The notes under the pieces were generated by a model. It had not been told where the DNA came from, made no database searches, and saw nothing but the letters and a program-made list of their open reading frames with translations. This document shows, one piece after another, positions 42,481 through 53,017 of a DNA stretch of 64,000 bases. The translations under genes were made by a program, and so were the position numbers. The number at the start of each line of letters is the position of its first letter. Position 1 is the stretch's first letter. Source of the stretch: Urechidicola vernalis (lineage in GTDB: Bacteria; Bacteroidota; Bacteroidia; Flavobacteriales; Flavobacteriaceae); contig NZ_JAVRHV010000008.1 in the NCBI RefSeq assembly GCF_031846385.1, positions 62,001 to 126,000 on the forward strand, written 5' to 3'.

Positions 42481-42528
42481 AATAAAATATAGGTTTCTAA
42501 ACGAAGAAGCGCTTGTAAAAAGCTATTT

Positions 42529-42558
42529 TTGTTAATTATAAAATAAAGGCTAATTTTA
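42529..42558 (+). promoter_or_regulatory. Promoter of the secreted protease gene
   Basis: TTG at 42529-42531, exactly 19 nt, TAATTTTA at 42551-42558 (one mismatch from TAnnTTTG), 22 nt before the ATG. Confidence 0.55.
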
Positions 42559-42580
42559 CAAAAGCCCCAATTATGCTATT

Positions 42581-45256
42581 ATGAAAAGAAGGTACTTTAT
42601 AGGAATTTGTTTGGGATTCCTTTTTTTATTCAATACTCAATATTTTCTCGCACAGAATAAATCGGTTTTATGGGGAGAAGTAGGGCAATTAAATAGGGCG
42701 AAGCTTATAGAGTTAAAGGTGCCATCGGAAGGTGACTTTTACACTTTGAATACTCAAAAATTATCTCAAGAATTAAGTTTTTTACCTTTAAATTCAAACT
42801 TAGGGTCTAAACTTACTGTCGTTATAAATTTACCAACACCAAATGGGACAATAGAAGAATTTGTTGTTAGAGATGCTTCCGTTTTTTCTGAAGAATTACA
42901 ATCAGAATACCCATTGATAAGATCCTATACTGGGCAAAGTAAAAACTTTGGAGTTCGTTTCAGTTTTTCTCCTCAAAAAGGTTTAAGTGTAACCTATATT
43001 TCAGGAGAAGAATTAGGCTTTCTAGAGTTTGTTGAAGATGATTCCTATATTCTTTATGATAGATCAAATAAAAATAATATTACTGGCAAATTTGAATGTT
43101 TAACCGATGATGTTCAAAATAATGTTTCGAAATCAGTTTCGACTTTAAAAGATGCGAACGACGGAGTTTTACGAACTTTTAGATTGGCACTTTCTGTTAC
43201 TGCGGAATATACAGAGTATTTTCATGGAGGATCGGTTGGAGTAGGCGAAGAAGATGTGGCAAAAGCGGCCGCGTTAGCTGCAATGAATGCTACCTTAACT
43301 AGGGTTAATGGAGTTTTTGAACGCGATTTTGCGGTTCGATTGCAATTAATATCTAATGTAAATGACATTATATATACAGATCCGGCAACGGATCCTTATT
43401 CAGATTACACTTCTAACGATAATTGGAATACAGAATTGCAAACAAATTTAACTGCTACTATTGGTGAGCCGAACTATGATATTGGACATCTTTTTGGTCA
43501 TGATGGTGGTGGTGGTAACGCAGGTTGTATTGGTTGTGTTTGTACAGATAACTTAAAAGGAAGCGCTTATACATCTCCGGCAGATGGAGTGCCGTCTGGC
43601 GATTATTTTGATTTAGATTATGTGGCACATGAATTAGGACATCAATTCGGAGCAAATCATACATGGACTACGGATACGAGTGGACCAAATAATGAAGGAA
43701 CTGGTGCTAATTTGGAACCCGGTAGCGGTTCAACGATTATGGGATATGCTGGAATTACCACTTCAAATGTACAAGGTAGAGGAGATGATTACTTCCATTT
43801 TAAAAGTATAGAACAGGTAACAGATTTTGTGCAATCTTTAAATTGTGATACAGAATCGAATTTAGGTCAAATTACACCGACTGCCAATGCCGGTTCAGAT
43901 TATACCATTCCTGTTTCAACGGCTTTCGTATTAAGTGGTCTAGGAACTTCTGATGGACCAACGTCTTATTGTTGGGAGCAAAATGATGAAGGAGGAAATG
44001 GGGGAGTTGAGACCTCTAATCCAAGCCCGACTAATGCTACTGGACCAACATTTAGATCGCTAAAACCTACTTCAAACCCGGACAGATATATGCCTTCTTT
44101 TGCTTCGGTAATTAACGGAACTCTTTCAACTACTTGGGAAACAGTTTCTGATGTAGGGAGAGATTTAGATTTTAAATTAACGGTAAGAGATAATTTAGTT
44201 GGAGGAGGCCAAAATGCAATTGACGCAATGAAAGTTACTGTTGATGGCACGGCAGAACCTTTCACGATTACATCACAAAACGAAGAAGGAATAATTTGGA
44301 GTAGAGGAGGAAGTGAAATAATAACATGGAATGTGTCGACTACTAATTCAGCACCAATCAACACATCGCATGTTAACATTTTATTGTCTTTAGATAATGG
44401 AGAGACATTCACGACATTAATAGAGAACACACCTAATGATGGGTCTCAGGAAATAGCGGTTCCATTTTCAGCAGCACCCTATTGTAGATTGCTTATTGAA
44501 GCGGTTGATAACATTTACTATGCAGTAAATAGCCATGCGTTTGCAATAGATTATTTGGTAGAAAAGACTTGTGAAGAATACTCCGATGATCCTAACATGC
44601 CAATAACTGATGACTCTACGGATTTTGATGAAACAACAATTACCATCCCAGGAGATTTTATGTTGTCTGAAATTGAAGTTGCGGTAGATGTATCTCACAC
44701 CTATTTAAATGATTTGTTAATTTCATTAGTAAGCCCTTCTGGAACAGAGATTAAATTAATTGAAAGATCTTGTAGTAGTAATGAAGATTTAATGGTGAAT
44801 TTTAGCGATTCGGGTGATTTTTTGCAATGCCAAACACCTACAACAGGCGTTTTTATTCCAGTAGATCCATTGGCAGATTTAAATGGAGAAGTAGGTAATG
44901 GAGATTGGACTCTTAGAATTAACGATAACGCTGCCGATGACACAGGGGTTTTGAATTCATGGACCATCAATATTTGCTCAACTGAAGAAACAGCCATAAA
45001 TACGGGTGAATTTGTGAATGTTTACCCCAATCCTTCAAGTGAATTTGTAAATATTTTTATGGTAACTAAATCAGAGGGAGATGCTGCAGTTTCTATTATA
45101 GATGCGGCAGGTAGAGCTATTTATTGGTCCTCTTATCCAATAAATAATGAAATTCTGAATGTTGAGGTTAATTATGGCTCCATTGCTCAAGGAATGTATG
45201 TTTTAAAAATAGAGCAAGGAGGAAATGTAACCTCAAAAAGAATCATTGTAAAATAG
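42581..45256 (+). CDS. Secreted reprolysin-like zinc metalloprotease with P/Homo B domain and type IX sorting tail
   Basis: 891 residues. Signal peptide to about residue 25 (FLAQ). Propeptide-like region to about 195. Reprolysin-type catalytic domain about 200-430 with the zinc motif HELGHQFGANHTW at about 349-361, a GCIGCVCTD Cys cluster, and the Met-turn GSTIMGYAGI. A linker or Ig-like region follows to about 660. A proprotein-convertase P domain is at about 690-795 (PNMPITDDSTDF ... DWTLRINDNAADDTGVLNSW). A Por/type IX C-terminal domain is at about 815-891 (VYPNPSSEFVNIFM ... GNVTSKRIIVK). It is exported by the type IX system and anchored or released at the surface for protein breakdown. 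Confidence 0.92.
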   Translation: MKRRYFIGICLGFLFLFNTQYFLAQNKSVLWGEVGQLNRAKLIELKVPSEGDFYTLNTQKLSQELSFLPLNSNLGSKLTVVINLPTPNGTIEEFVVRDASVFSEELQSEYPLIRSYTGQSKNFGVRFSFSPQKGLSVTYISGEELGFLEFVEDDSYILYDRSNKNNITGKFECLTDDVQNNVSKSVSTLKDANDGVLRTFRLALSVTAEYTEYFHGGSVGVGEEDVAKAAALAAMNATLTRVNGVFERDFAVRLQLISNVNDIIYTDPATDPYSDYTSNDNWNTELQTNLTATIGEPNYDIGHLFGHDGGGGNAGCIGCVCTDNLKGSAYTSPADGVPSGDYFDLDYVAHELGHQFGANHTWTTDTSGPNNEGTGANLEPGSGSTIMGYAGITTSNVQGRGDDYFHFKSIEQVTDFVQSLNCDTESNLGQITPTANAGSDYTIPVSTAFVLSGLGTSDGPTSYCWEQNDEGGNGGVETSNPSPTNATGPTFRSLKPTSNPDRYMPSFASVINGTLSTTWETVSDVGRDLDFKLTVRDNLVGGGQNAIDAMKVTVDGTAEPFTITSQNEEGIIWSRGGSEIITWNVSTTNSAPINTSHVNILLSLDNGETFTTLIENTPNDGSQEIAVPFSAAPYCRLLIEAVDNIYYAVNSHAFAIDYLVEKTCEEYSDDPNMPITDDSTDFDETTITIPGDFMLSEIEVAVDVSHTYLNDLLISLVSPSGTEIKLIERSCSSNEDLMVNFSDSGDFLQCQTPTTGVFIPVDPLADLNGEVGNGDWTLRINDNAADDTGVLNSWTINICSTEETAINTGEFVNVYPNPSSEFVNIFMVTKSEGDAAVSIIDAAGRAIYWSSYPINNEILNVEVNYGSIAQGMYVLKIEQGGNVTSKRIIVK

Positions 45257-45367
45257 AAACTCCACTTTTCAATAAAATTTATAATTGAGTTAATGTATTG
45301 AATTAACAATTATATGGTAAAAATTTGACTGATTTTTAGTATATTAGGATTTAATTGTCCTTTTTTA

Positions 45368-45395
45368 TTGCAAAACCAAAAATAATTGTATTTTG
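45368..45395 (+). promoter_or_regulatory. Near-consensus promoter of the TonB-dependent receptor gene
   Basis: TTG at 45368-45370, 18 nt, TATTTTG at 45389-45395 (one base shorter than TAnnTTTG), 30 nt before the ATG. Confidence 0.45.
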
Positions 45396-45425
45396 CATCG
45401 TTGATAACTATTATTACTGAAATTT

Positions 45426-48281
45426 ATGAAAAAACTACTCTACGCCATTGTTGTGCTTTTTAGCACAACAGCCCTAATGGCACAAACAACCGTTACTGGA
45501 ACGGTCACGGACAGCGAATCGCAACAGCCAATTCCAGGTGCTAATGTGAAAGTTGTTGGAAAATCTCTAGGAACTTCTGCTGATTTTGATGGAAAATTCA
45601 CCTTAGAAGTTAGTGAAAACCCGCCATTTTCAATTGAAATTTCTATTATTGGATATTCACCTACAACCGTTGAGATTACACAAAATTCTCAAGATGTAAA
45701 TGTATCCCTAACAGAAATTGCCACATCTTTAGATGAGGTTGTTATTTCTGCTTCAAGAACTCCAGAACGTATTATGGAATCTCCAGTTACCATTGAAAGA
45801 ATGGATGTGAGAGCAATTAAAAATTCTTCATCTCCTACTTTTTATGATGGGTTAGAGAATTTAAAAGGTGTAGATGTAAACACAAACAGTTTAACTAATA
45901 AAAGTGTAAATACTAGAGGTTTTGCAACATTTGCAAATACAAGATTTATGCAATTGGTAGACGGTATGGACAACTCTTCGCCAGCCTTAAATTTTGCTTT
46001 AGGAAATTTATTAGGAATGAGTGAATTGGATGTAAAAACTGTTGAAGTACTTCCTGGTGCGGCATCTGCATTATATGGTGCAAATGCATTTAACGGAATC
46101 CTATTTATGGAGAGTAAAAACCCATTCGATAGCCAAGGGTTTAGTGTATACGGAAAAACAGGATTAACATCTTCTACAAATGCAGGAGACAATCAGTTTG
46201 TTGACGCTGGATTTAGAGCGGCGTTTGCGTTTAGCGAAAAATTTGCAGCAAAGGCATCTTTCTCTTTCTTAAATGGAACAGAGTGGCATGCAACAGATTA
46301 TAATCAATATATAGATAATGGTGCTGGTAACCCAGATACCGTATTGCCAGTGCAACCGGGTCAAACAGCATTTAATCAACTAAATGTATATGGTGATGAA
46401 GTTGCCATTGAATTGGATTATGATGCTTTGGCAGGAACACCGGCAGGAACATTTGGCAAATCTACTGTATCTAGGACAGGATATAACGAAGAAGATTTAA
46501 CAGATTATGAAGCCCAAAGTATTAAAACGGATATATCATTGAATTTTCGTCCAATGGGTGATGACTTTGAAATCATTTGGAATTCTAAAATAGGTAAAGG
46601 AAATACCATTTATCAAGGAGCGAATAGGTACAATATCAAGAACTTCTTTATGCAACAACATAAATTAGAAATTAGAAACAATAATTTCTTTGTACGTGCT
46701 TATATGACTGATGAAGATGCAGGAGATTCGTATGACATGCTTTTTACAGGTGTTAATATGAATTTAGAGACAGCACCACAATGGTACCAAACCTATGCTA
46801 CAACTTATATTGGGGCTATATCAGGTATGATACCTGGAGTACCTGCAGGTAATCCTGATGTTGCAAACAATTTAGCAAGACAAAATTCTGATGCACAACA
46901 CACTCCGCAACCGGGATCTGCAGCATTTAACACCTTATTTGAAAAAATTACAAATGACCCTGATTTAGTAACTGGGTCTAAATTTCAAGATGAAACGAAA
47001 TTATACCATGCAGATGGAAATTATAATTTTGCACACCTTTGGGATTGGGCAGATGTTCAAGTAGGTGGATCTTGGAGACAATATTCATTGAATTCAAACG
47101 GAACTATTTTTACAGATTATGATGGACCAATCGATTATAATGAATACGGTGCATATATGCAATTACAAAAGAAGTTTGCTGATGATCGTTTAAAATTTAC
47201 AGGGTCTATTCGTTATGACAAATCTCAAAATTTTGATGGAAATGTATCTCCAAGAATTTCATTTGCATATAGCGCAGGAGAAGATAGAAACCACAATTTA
47301 AGAGCCTCATTTCAAACCGGATTTAGAAATCCAACTACGCAAGATCAATATATTGGTTTAGATGCAGGACAAGCGATATTAGTTGGATCTGCTCCAGACA
47401 ATTTAGATAGATATACATCAAAGCCCTTAGAATTGAGTCCTCTTGGACAATTGATTGTGAGTGCACCTACTGTGCAATTATCTGGTAGAGCAGCTTATGA
47501 CAATTCATACACATTGGCTTCATTATATGCATTTGCAGCAAGTGCAGGTGCCGGTGCTCCTGATCCTTCATTATTAGAAATTGCTGATTTTGCTTATGTA
47601 AAACCAGAGCAAGTAACTGCGTTTGAAGTGGGTTATAGAGGATTGATAGGAAAAGTAACGGTTGATATGAGTGCATATTACAATACGTACCAAGACTTTA
47701 TTGGAAACAAAACAGTTGTTTCTCCTTTATATGGTAATGTAGATTTCTCTGATGTTATTCCTTCACCTCCACTACCTACACCAACACCAGCGGCTTTGGT
47801 AGCAATAAGTCAAGGAGATTATCAACCATTTCAAGTGTACACTAATTCCGAAGCAGATATTTCTTCTTACGGTATGGGCTTAGGTTTAAATACAAAGATC
47901 TGGAATGGGTATAATGTTGGATTAAATTATACATGGTCTAAGTTTGATTTTGATCAATCTTCTGACCCAGATTATGAAGCTGGATTTAATACACCTGAAC
48001 ATAGAGTTAAGTTTCAATTTGGAAACCCTAATGTGTTTCAAAACTTTGGATTTAACGTGAACTTAAGGTGGAATGATGAATATTTATGGGAATCTACTTT
48101 TGCAGATGCAATTATTGATGCCAGAACAGTTGTAGATTTACAAGTTAATTATACGGTACCTAGTATAAAATCAACGTTTAAAGTTGGTGCAGCAAACTTA
48201 TTAGGTCAGGAATATTTAACTGCGCCTGGTAACGGATTAATAGGGTCTCAATTCTTTGCTTCTTGGACTATCAATCCATAA
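45426..48281 (+). CDS. TonB-dependent receptor with N-terminal carboxypeptidase-regulatory-like domain
   Basis: 951 residues. Signal peptide ending LMAQ (about 20). CarboxypepD_reg-like domain about 21-105 (VTGTVTDSESQQPIPGANVK). Plug about 115-235 (LDEVVISASRTPERIMESPV ... VEVLPGAASALYGANAFNGI). Beta-barrel to the C-terminus, which ends FFASWTINP with an aromatic near the end as barrel proteins do. Outer-membrane uptake driven by TonB. No SusD-type lipoprotein gene follows, so it is not a typical glycan-uptake pair; the ligand is unknown. Confidence 0.92.
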   Translation: MKKLLYAIVVLFSTTALMAQTTVTGTVTDSESQQPIPGANVKVVGKSLGTSADFDGKFTLEVSENPPFSIEISIIGYSPTTVEITQNSQDVNVSLTEIATSLDEVVISASRTPERIMESPVTIERMDVRAIKNSSSPTFYDGLENLKGVDVNTNSLTNKSVNTRGFATFANTRFMQLVDGMDNSSPALNFALGNLLGMSELDVKTVEVLPGAASALYGANAFNGILFMESKNPFDSQGFSVYGKTGLTSSTNAGDNQFVDAGFRAAFAFSEKFAAKASFSFLNGTEWHATDYNQYIDNGAGNPDTVLPVQPGQTAFNQLNVYGDEVAIELDYDALAGTPAGTFGKSTVSRTGYNEEDLTDYEAQSIKTDISLNFRPMGDDFEIIWNSKIGKGNTIYQGANRYNIKNFFMQQHKLEIRNNNFFVRAYMTDEDAGDSYDMLFTGVNMNLETAPQWYQTYATTYIGAISGMIPGVPAGNPDVANNLARQNSDAQHTPQPGSAAFNTLFEKITNDPDLVTGSKFQDETKLYHADGNYNFAHLWDWADVQVGGSWRQYSLNSNGTIFTDYDGPIDYNEYGAYMQLQKKFADDRLKFTGSIRYDKSQNFDGNVSPRISFAYSAGEDRNHNLRASFQTGFRNPTTQDQYIGLDAGQAILVGSAPDNLDRYTSKPLELSPLGQLIVSAPTVQLSGRAAYDNSYTLASLYAFAASAGAGAPDPSLLEIADFAYVKPEQVTAFEVGYRGLIGKVTVDMSAYYNTYQDFIGNKTVVSPLYGNVDFSDVIPSPPLPTPTPAALVAISQGDYQPFQVYTNSEADISSYGMGLGLNTKIWNGYNVGLNYTWSKFDFDQSSDPDYEAGFNTPEHRVKFQFGNPNVFQNFGFNVNLRWNDEYLWESTFADAIIDARTVVDLQVNYTVPSIKSTFKVGAANLLGQEYLTAPGNGLIGSQFFASWTINP

Positions 48282-48316
48282 TAAAAGGACACTAAATATT
48301 TAGTTACAGATAGATT

Positions 48317-48357
48317 AAACTCCTCGTTTCAAGTACTTGAAAACGAGGAGTTTTTTT
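48317..48357 (+). terminator. Terminator of the TonB-dependent receptor gene
   Basis: Long stem: ACTCCTCGTTT plus CAAGT pairs with ACTTG plus AAACGAGGAGT, then seven T. Confidence 0.92.
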
Positions 48358-48404
48358 ATAAAAAAAATTAGAGAATTTCCTTTATTATTTCAAATCAAAT
48401 AGAC

Positions 48405-48412
48405 TATCTTTG
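48405..48412 (+). promoter_or_regulatory. -7 promoter element of the atpDC operon
   Basis: TATCTTTG, exact TAnnTTTG, giving a leader of about 58 nt before the atpD ATG. Confidence 0.55.
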
Positions 48413-48473
48413 CACCTTGAAAAAAGGAGCTTTGGCTTCAAAACAAAAAAGTTAACAATTAAGAGTTAAGGTA

Positions 48474-49982
48474 ATGGCTAAGATTACAGGTAAAGTAGCA
48501 ACAATTATAGGTCCAGTTATCGATGTTGAATTTGCATCAGGTTCTGAACTTCCAAAAATTTATGATTCGTTAGAAGTTACAAAACATGACGGTTCAATAT
48601 TAGTATTAGAAGTACAATCTCACATTGGTGAAAATACAGTACGTACAATCTCTATGGATTCTACAGATGGTTTGAGTAGAGGTGTAGAGGCTGTTGCAAC
48701 AGGGGCTCCTATTCAAGTACCAATTGGTGGTGATATCTACGGACGTCTTTTTAACGTAACAGGTGATGCTATTGATGGTTTAGGAAACTTACCAAAATCT
48801 GGTGAAAATGGTTTACCAATTCACCGTCAAGCACCAAAATTCGAAGATTTATCAACTGCAACAGAAGTATTATTTACAGGTATTAAAGTAATCGACTTAA
48901 TAGAGCCTTATGCAAAAGGAGGTAAAATTGGATTATTTGGTGGTGCCGGAGTAGGTAAAACAGTATTGATTCAAGAGTTGATTAACAATATAGCAAAAGG
49001 TCACGGTGGTTTATCTGTATTTGCAGGAGTAGGAGAAAGAACACGTGAAGGAAATGACTTAATGCGTGAGATGTTAGAGTCTGGAATTATCAAGTATGGT
49101 GATGACTTTATGCACTCTATGGAAGAAGGTGGATGGGATTTATCTAAAGTAGATAAAGCCGGAATGAAAGAATCGAAAGCAACATTTGTATTCGGTCAAA
49201 TGAATGAGCCTCCAGGAGCACGTGCACGTGTTGCCTTATCTGGTTTAACTATTGCAGAATATTTCCGTGATGGAGCAGGAGAAGGACAAGGAAAGGATGT
49301 ATTATTCTTCGTAGATAATATTTTCCGTTTTACACAAGCAGGTTCTGAGGTGTCAGCCTTATTAGGTCGTATGCCATCAGCGGTAGGTTACCAACCAACA
49401 TTAGCGACAGAGATGGGTGTTATGCAAGAGCGTATTACATCTACTAAAAATGGTTCTATTACATCTGTACAAGCGGTTTACGTGCCTGCAGATGATTTAA
49501 CGGATCCAGCACCAGCAACAACCTTTGCTCACTTAGATGCTACTACGGTATTATCTCGTAAAATTGCAGAGTTAGGTATTTATCCTGCAGTAGATCCATT
49601 GGATTCTACTTCAAGAATTTTATCTGCTGATATTTTAGGTGATGAACACTACAATACTGCACAAGCGGTAAAAGAGTTGTTACAACGTTATAAAGAATTA
49701 CAAGATATTATTGCCATCTTAGGTATGGAAGAATTATCTGAAGAGGATAAATTAGTCGTTCACAGAGCACGTCGTGTACAACGTTTCTTATCACAGCCAT
49801 TCCACGTTGCAGAGCAATTTACAGGGATCCCAGGTGTATTAGTAGATATTAAAGACACTATCAAAGGATTCAACATGATTATGGATGGTGAATTAGATAA
49901 ATATCCTGAAGCAGCATTTAACTTAAGAGGATCAATTCAAGATGCAATTGATGCTGGAGAGAAAATGTTAGCAGAAGCATAA
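48474..49982 (+). CDS. atpD: ATP synthase F1 subunit beta
   Basis: 502 residues. Start GKVATIIGPVIDVEFASGSE, Walker A LFGGAGVGKTVLIQEL, catalytic Glu region GVGERTREGNDL, Walker B DVLFFVDNIFRFTQAGSEVS, ADDLTDPAPATTFAHLDATT, and the DELSEED-like MEELSEEDK. The catalytic subunit of F1. In Bacteroidota atpD and atpC are a two-gene unit apart from the other atp genes, as here. Confidence 0.97.
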   Translation: MAKITGKVATIIGPVIDVEFASGSELPKIYDSLEVTKHDGSILVLEVQSHIGENTVRTISMDSTDGLSRGVEAVATGAPIQVPIGGDIYGRLFNVTGDAIDGLGNLPKSGENGLPIHRQAPKFEDLSTATEVLFTGIKVIDLIEPYAKGGKIGLFGGAGVGKTVLIQELINNIAKGHGGLSVFAGVGERTREGNDLMREMLESGIIKYGDDFMHSMEEGGWDLSKVDKAGMKESKATFVFGQMNEPPGARARVALSGLTIAEYFRDGAGEGQGKDVLFFVDNIFRFTQAGSEVSALLGRMPSAVGYQPTLATEMGVMQERITSTKNGSITSVQAVYVPADDLTDPAPATTFAHLDATTVLSRKIAELGIYPAVDPLDSTSRILSADILGDEHYNTAQAVKELLQRYKELQDIIAILGMEELSEEDKLVVHRARRVQRFLSQPFHVAEQFTGIPGVLVDIKDTIKGFNMIMDGELDKYPEAAFNLRGSIQDAIDAGEKMLAEA

Positions 49983-50050
49983 TTGGTTAATAGTTGTTTG
50001 AAACTGGTTCACAAGACCATCTACAAATAACAAAGAATAAAGAACTAAAT

Positions 50051-50329
50051 ATGAAGTTAGAAATCGTAACACCTGAAGCAACACTTTTAAACTCTGAAGT
50101 TATTTCGGTATCAGTACCTGGAGTAAACGGAGCGTTTCAAATGTTAAATAATCACGCACCTATTGTGTCTTTATTAATAAAAGGAAATGTAGCATTTAAA
50201 GGTGGTGCAATTACAATTGAAGAAGAATTTCAAGACAGATTCACAAAACAAGATGGTGAGTATATTTTACCAATTAATAGTGGAACTATTGAAATGAAAG
50301 ATAATAAAGTAATTATTCTAGCAGATTAA
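50051..50329 (+). CDS. atpC: ATP synthase F1 subunit epsilon
   Basis: 92 residues from ATG 50051; an extension upstream to 49994 lacks family similarity. Pattern MKLEIVTPEATLLNSEVISV, VPGVNGAFQMLNNHAPIVSL, ending in EMKDNKVIILAD. It has only the N-terminal beta-sandwich; the C-terminal helical hairpin of longer epsilons is missing, as usual in this phylum. It couples rotation of the central stalk. 68 nt after atpD, same operon. Confidence 0.93.
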   Translation: MKLEIVTPEATLLNSEVISVSVPGVNGAFQMLNNHAPIVSLLIKGNVAFKGGAITIEEEFQDRFTKQDGEYILPINSGTIEMKDNKVIILAD

Positions 50330-50353
50330 TTATTTTAGAATTTATAGATATTT

Positions 50354-50385
50354 AAAAGCCGAGCAAATTGCTCGGCTTTTTTTTT
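50354..50385 (+). terminator. Terminator of the atpDC operon
   Basis: AAGCCGAGCAA/TTGCTCGGCTT with a single-base loop core (fold as a larger loop) and nine T. Almost identical to the terminator at 52989-53017. Confidence 0.9.
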
Positions 50386-50461
50386 AATATTGATTAAAAG
50401 AGTTTGATTTCTTATAATTAATAAAGACATTTGGTACAAACTTATTCCTAAACTTTATCAA

Positions 50462-52984
50462 ATGAAAAAAATACTACCAGTTGCGGTTTTGTTCTTCACC
50501 GTAAATACACTATTTGCTCAATTACATGTTCGTAACCAAGAGAATTCTGAATCAATTGTGCCAAATTATCGATTGGCCGAAAAATTCTCTTCAGAAAATA
50601 TTGCTAAAATGGTACATTCCACATCAGTTCAACCAAAATGGTTGGAAAATGGAGATCGTTTTTGGTACCAATATAAAACTTCTGAAGGATCGCGTTATTA
50701 TTTAGTAGATCCAATAAAAAAATCAAAAACTCAACTTTTCGACCCGGTTTTAATGGCAAAATGGTTATCAGAAATTACGCGAGACCCCTATTCATCAAAA
50801 CATTTACCGAAGTTTGATTTCGAATTTGTAAAAAACGAATCAGCGATTCGCTTTCGAGTAGAATCGAATGAAATGGTGAAAGTAGAAGAAGAAGACAAGG
50901 TTAAGAAAGATTCTTCTGAAACTAAAATGAAGTCTAAAAAGCCAAAGATGGAAAAAAAAGTATATCATCTGGAGTATGTATTAGGTGGCAATGGACTTAG
51001 AATTTTAGATAACACTAAGAAAGAAAAAACCAACAAGTCTTGGGCTAATATTGCTCCAGATAGTTCAATTGTTTTGTTCTCAAAAAAGCATAATATGTTT
51101 TGGATGGATAAGGAGAATTATTTAAAGGCTTTAAAAGATGAAAAAGATTCTACAATTGTTGAACATCAGTGGACAAAAGATGGTGTAGAAAATTTTGGTT
51201 ATGGAGGTTCAGGAAGAGGTAAAAACAATGAAGATTTAAAAAAAGAAAAAGATGATCGTAAATCGATTCGTGGTTTTTGGTCGCATGACTCGAAGAAATT
51301 TGTATATGAGAAATCAGATTCACGCCACATTGGCGATTTATGGGTAATCAATTCTGTAAAAAAAGGTCGACCTAAGTTAGAAACATATAAATATCATATG
51401 GCAGGAGAACAAGAGTTTTATAAAAGAGCACTTGAAGTATTTGATATCAGCAACAAATCTAAAATTGAAGTGGAATTGGATTCTACAGTCCAACAAACCA
51501 TTAGTATTTTAGCGCATAAATACGCAAAGAATGACCCTGCAAAACATAAGCCTAGAATGTTGCTTTCTAAAAAAGGTAAAATCTATTTTAATACTGTTAG
51601 TAGAGACCGTAAAAGATTGGATGTACATGTTGCAGACTTAGAATCGGGTGCAGTTAAAACTTTAATAAAGGAACATTCTAATACATACATAGAACATCGT
51701 GGAAAAGAAATGCGCTTGTTTAATAATGAATCTGAAATTTTGTTTTGGTCTGAGCGCGATGGATGGGGTCATTATTATTTATATGACGCACAGGGAAACC
51801 TAAAACAACAAGTTACAAATGGAGAGTTTCATGTACATAATTTTCAAGGGATAGATGAAGGCACAAGGACTGTTTATTTTACGGCAAATGGTGTAAATAA
51901 AAACATAGATCCATATTATGAGCACTTGTATAAAATTAACCTTAATGGTTCAGGAATGAAAAGTTTGAATTCAGGAAATTTTAATTCAAGTACAAATCTG
52001 TCAGAATCAAAGAAGTTTTTTATTAGTAATTTTTCAAGGGTAAATACAGCGCCGAAATCAGAATTAAGATCAAATTCAGGTGCTAAGATCTTAGATTTAG
52101 AAGAAGCCGATTTATCTCAATTATTCGCGGCAGGATATCAATTTCCGGAGCCATTTAAAATGAAAGCAGACGATGGAATAACGGATATCTATGGGGTAAT
52201 ATACAAGCCTTTTGATATGGATTCAACTAAGGTGTATCCAATGCTTCAATACGTATATCCTGGACCACAAACCGAAGCGGTGAATAAATCCTTTTCAGTA
52301 AGAATGAATAGGACCGACCGTATGGCCCAAGTTGGATTTGTAGTTGTAACTTTAGGAAATAGAGGAGGACATCCAGCACGGTCAAAGTGGTATCATACTT
52401 ACGGGTACGGTAACTTAAGAGATTATGGATTAGCCGACAAAAAATACGTTGCTGAACAATTGGCAGATAAACATTCATTTATAGATATTGATAAGGTTGG
52501 GATTTTTGGGCATTCAGGAGGCGGATTTATGTCTACTGCAGCTATGTTGGTATATCCAGACTTCTTTAAGGCGGCAGTTTCTTCTTCAGGAAACCATGAC
52601 AATACTATCTATAATAGTTGGTGGAGTGAAACTCATCATGGAATTAAAGAAGAAAAAGCGGATGATGGAAGTATTAAATATGAATATATGATTGATAACA
52701 ATCAATCATTAGTAGAAAACTTAAAAGGACATTTAATGTTAACTACAGGTGATGTTGATAATAATGTGCATCCTGGAGGTACCATAAGAATGGTAGATGC
52801 CTTAATTAAAGCAAACAAACGATTCGATTATAAAGTATTGCCTGGGCAACGACATGGCTATGGTAAAATGACGGAGTATTTCTTTTGGATGAAAGCCGAT
52901 TATTTCAGTGAACATTTATTAGGAGCGAAACCCGATGGAGTTGATTATGTTGAAATGAACAGATCCAAACCCAAAAATAAATAG
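50462..52984 (+). CDS. Secreted S9 family (DPP IV/prolyl oligopeptidase) serine peptidase
   Basis: 840 residues. Signal peptide about 1-19 (TLFAQ). Beta-propeller about 40-560, with a Lys-rich acidic insertion (about 140-170, EEEDKVKKDSSETKMKSKKP) not usual in DPP IV. Alpha/beta-hydrolase domain about 570-840: nucleophile Ser685 in VGIFGHSGGGFMSTAA, Asp near 766 in TGDVDNNVHPGG, His near 797 in LPGQRHGYGKM. It should cleave peptides after Pro or Ala in the periplasm. The C-terminus NRSKPKNK is charged. Monocistronic. Confidence 0.9.
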   Translation: MKKILPVAVLFFTVNTLFAQLHVRNQENSESIVPNYRLAEKFSSENIAKMVHSTSVQPKWLENGDRFWYQYKTSEGSRYYLVDPIKKSKTQLFDPVLMAKWLSEITRDPYSSKHLPKFDFEFVKNESAIRFRVESNEMVKVEEEDKVKKDSSETKMKSKKPKMEKKVYHLEYVLGGNGLRILDNTKKEKTNKSWANIAPDSSIVLFSKKHNMFWMDKENYLKALKDEKDSTIVEHQWTKDGVENFGYGGSGRGKNNEDLKKEKDDRKSIRGFWSHDSKKFVYEKSDSRHIGDLWVINSVKKGRPKLETYKYHMAGEQEFYKRALEVFDISNKSKIEVELDSTVQQTISILAHKYAKNDPAKHKPRMLLSKKGKIYFNTVSRDRKRLDVHVADLESGAVKTLIKEHSNTYIEHRGKEMRLFNNESEILFWSERDGWGHYYLYDAQGNLKQQVTNGEFHVHNFQGIDEGTRTVYFTANGVNKNIDPYYEHLYKINLNGSGMKSLNSGNFNSSTNLSESKKFFISNFSRVNTAPKSELRSNSGAKILDLEEADLSQLFAAGYQFPEPFKMKADDGITDIYGVIYKPFDMDSTKVYPMLQYVYPGPQTEAVNKSFSVRMNRTDRMAQVGFVVVTLGNRGGHPARSKWYHTYGYGNLRDYGLADKKYVAEQLADKHSFIDIDKVGIFGHSGGGFMSTAAMLVYPDFFKAAVSSSGNHDNTIYNSWWSETHHGIKEEKADDGSIKYEYMIDNNQSLVENLKGHLMLTTGDVDNNVHPGGTIRMVDALIKANKRFDYKVLPGQRHGYGKMTEYFFWMKADYFSEHLLGAKPDGVDYVEMNRSKPKNK

Positions 52985-52988
52985 ATTT

Positions 52989-53017
52989 AAAAGCCGAGCA
53001 AATTGCTCGGCTTTTTT
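52989..53017 (+). terminator. Terminator of the S9 peptidase gene
   Basis: AAGCCGAGCAA/TTGCTCGGCTT stem with six T; same core as 50354-50385. Confidence 0.9.
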
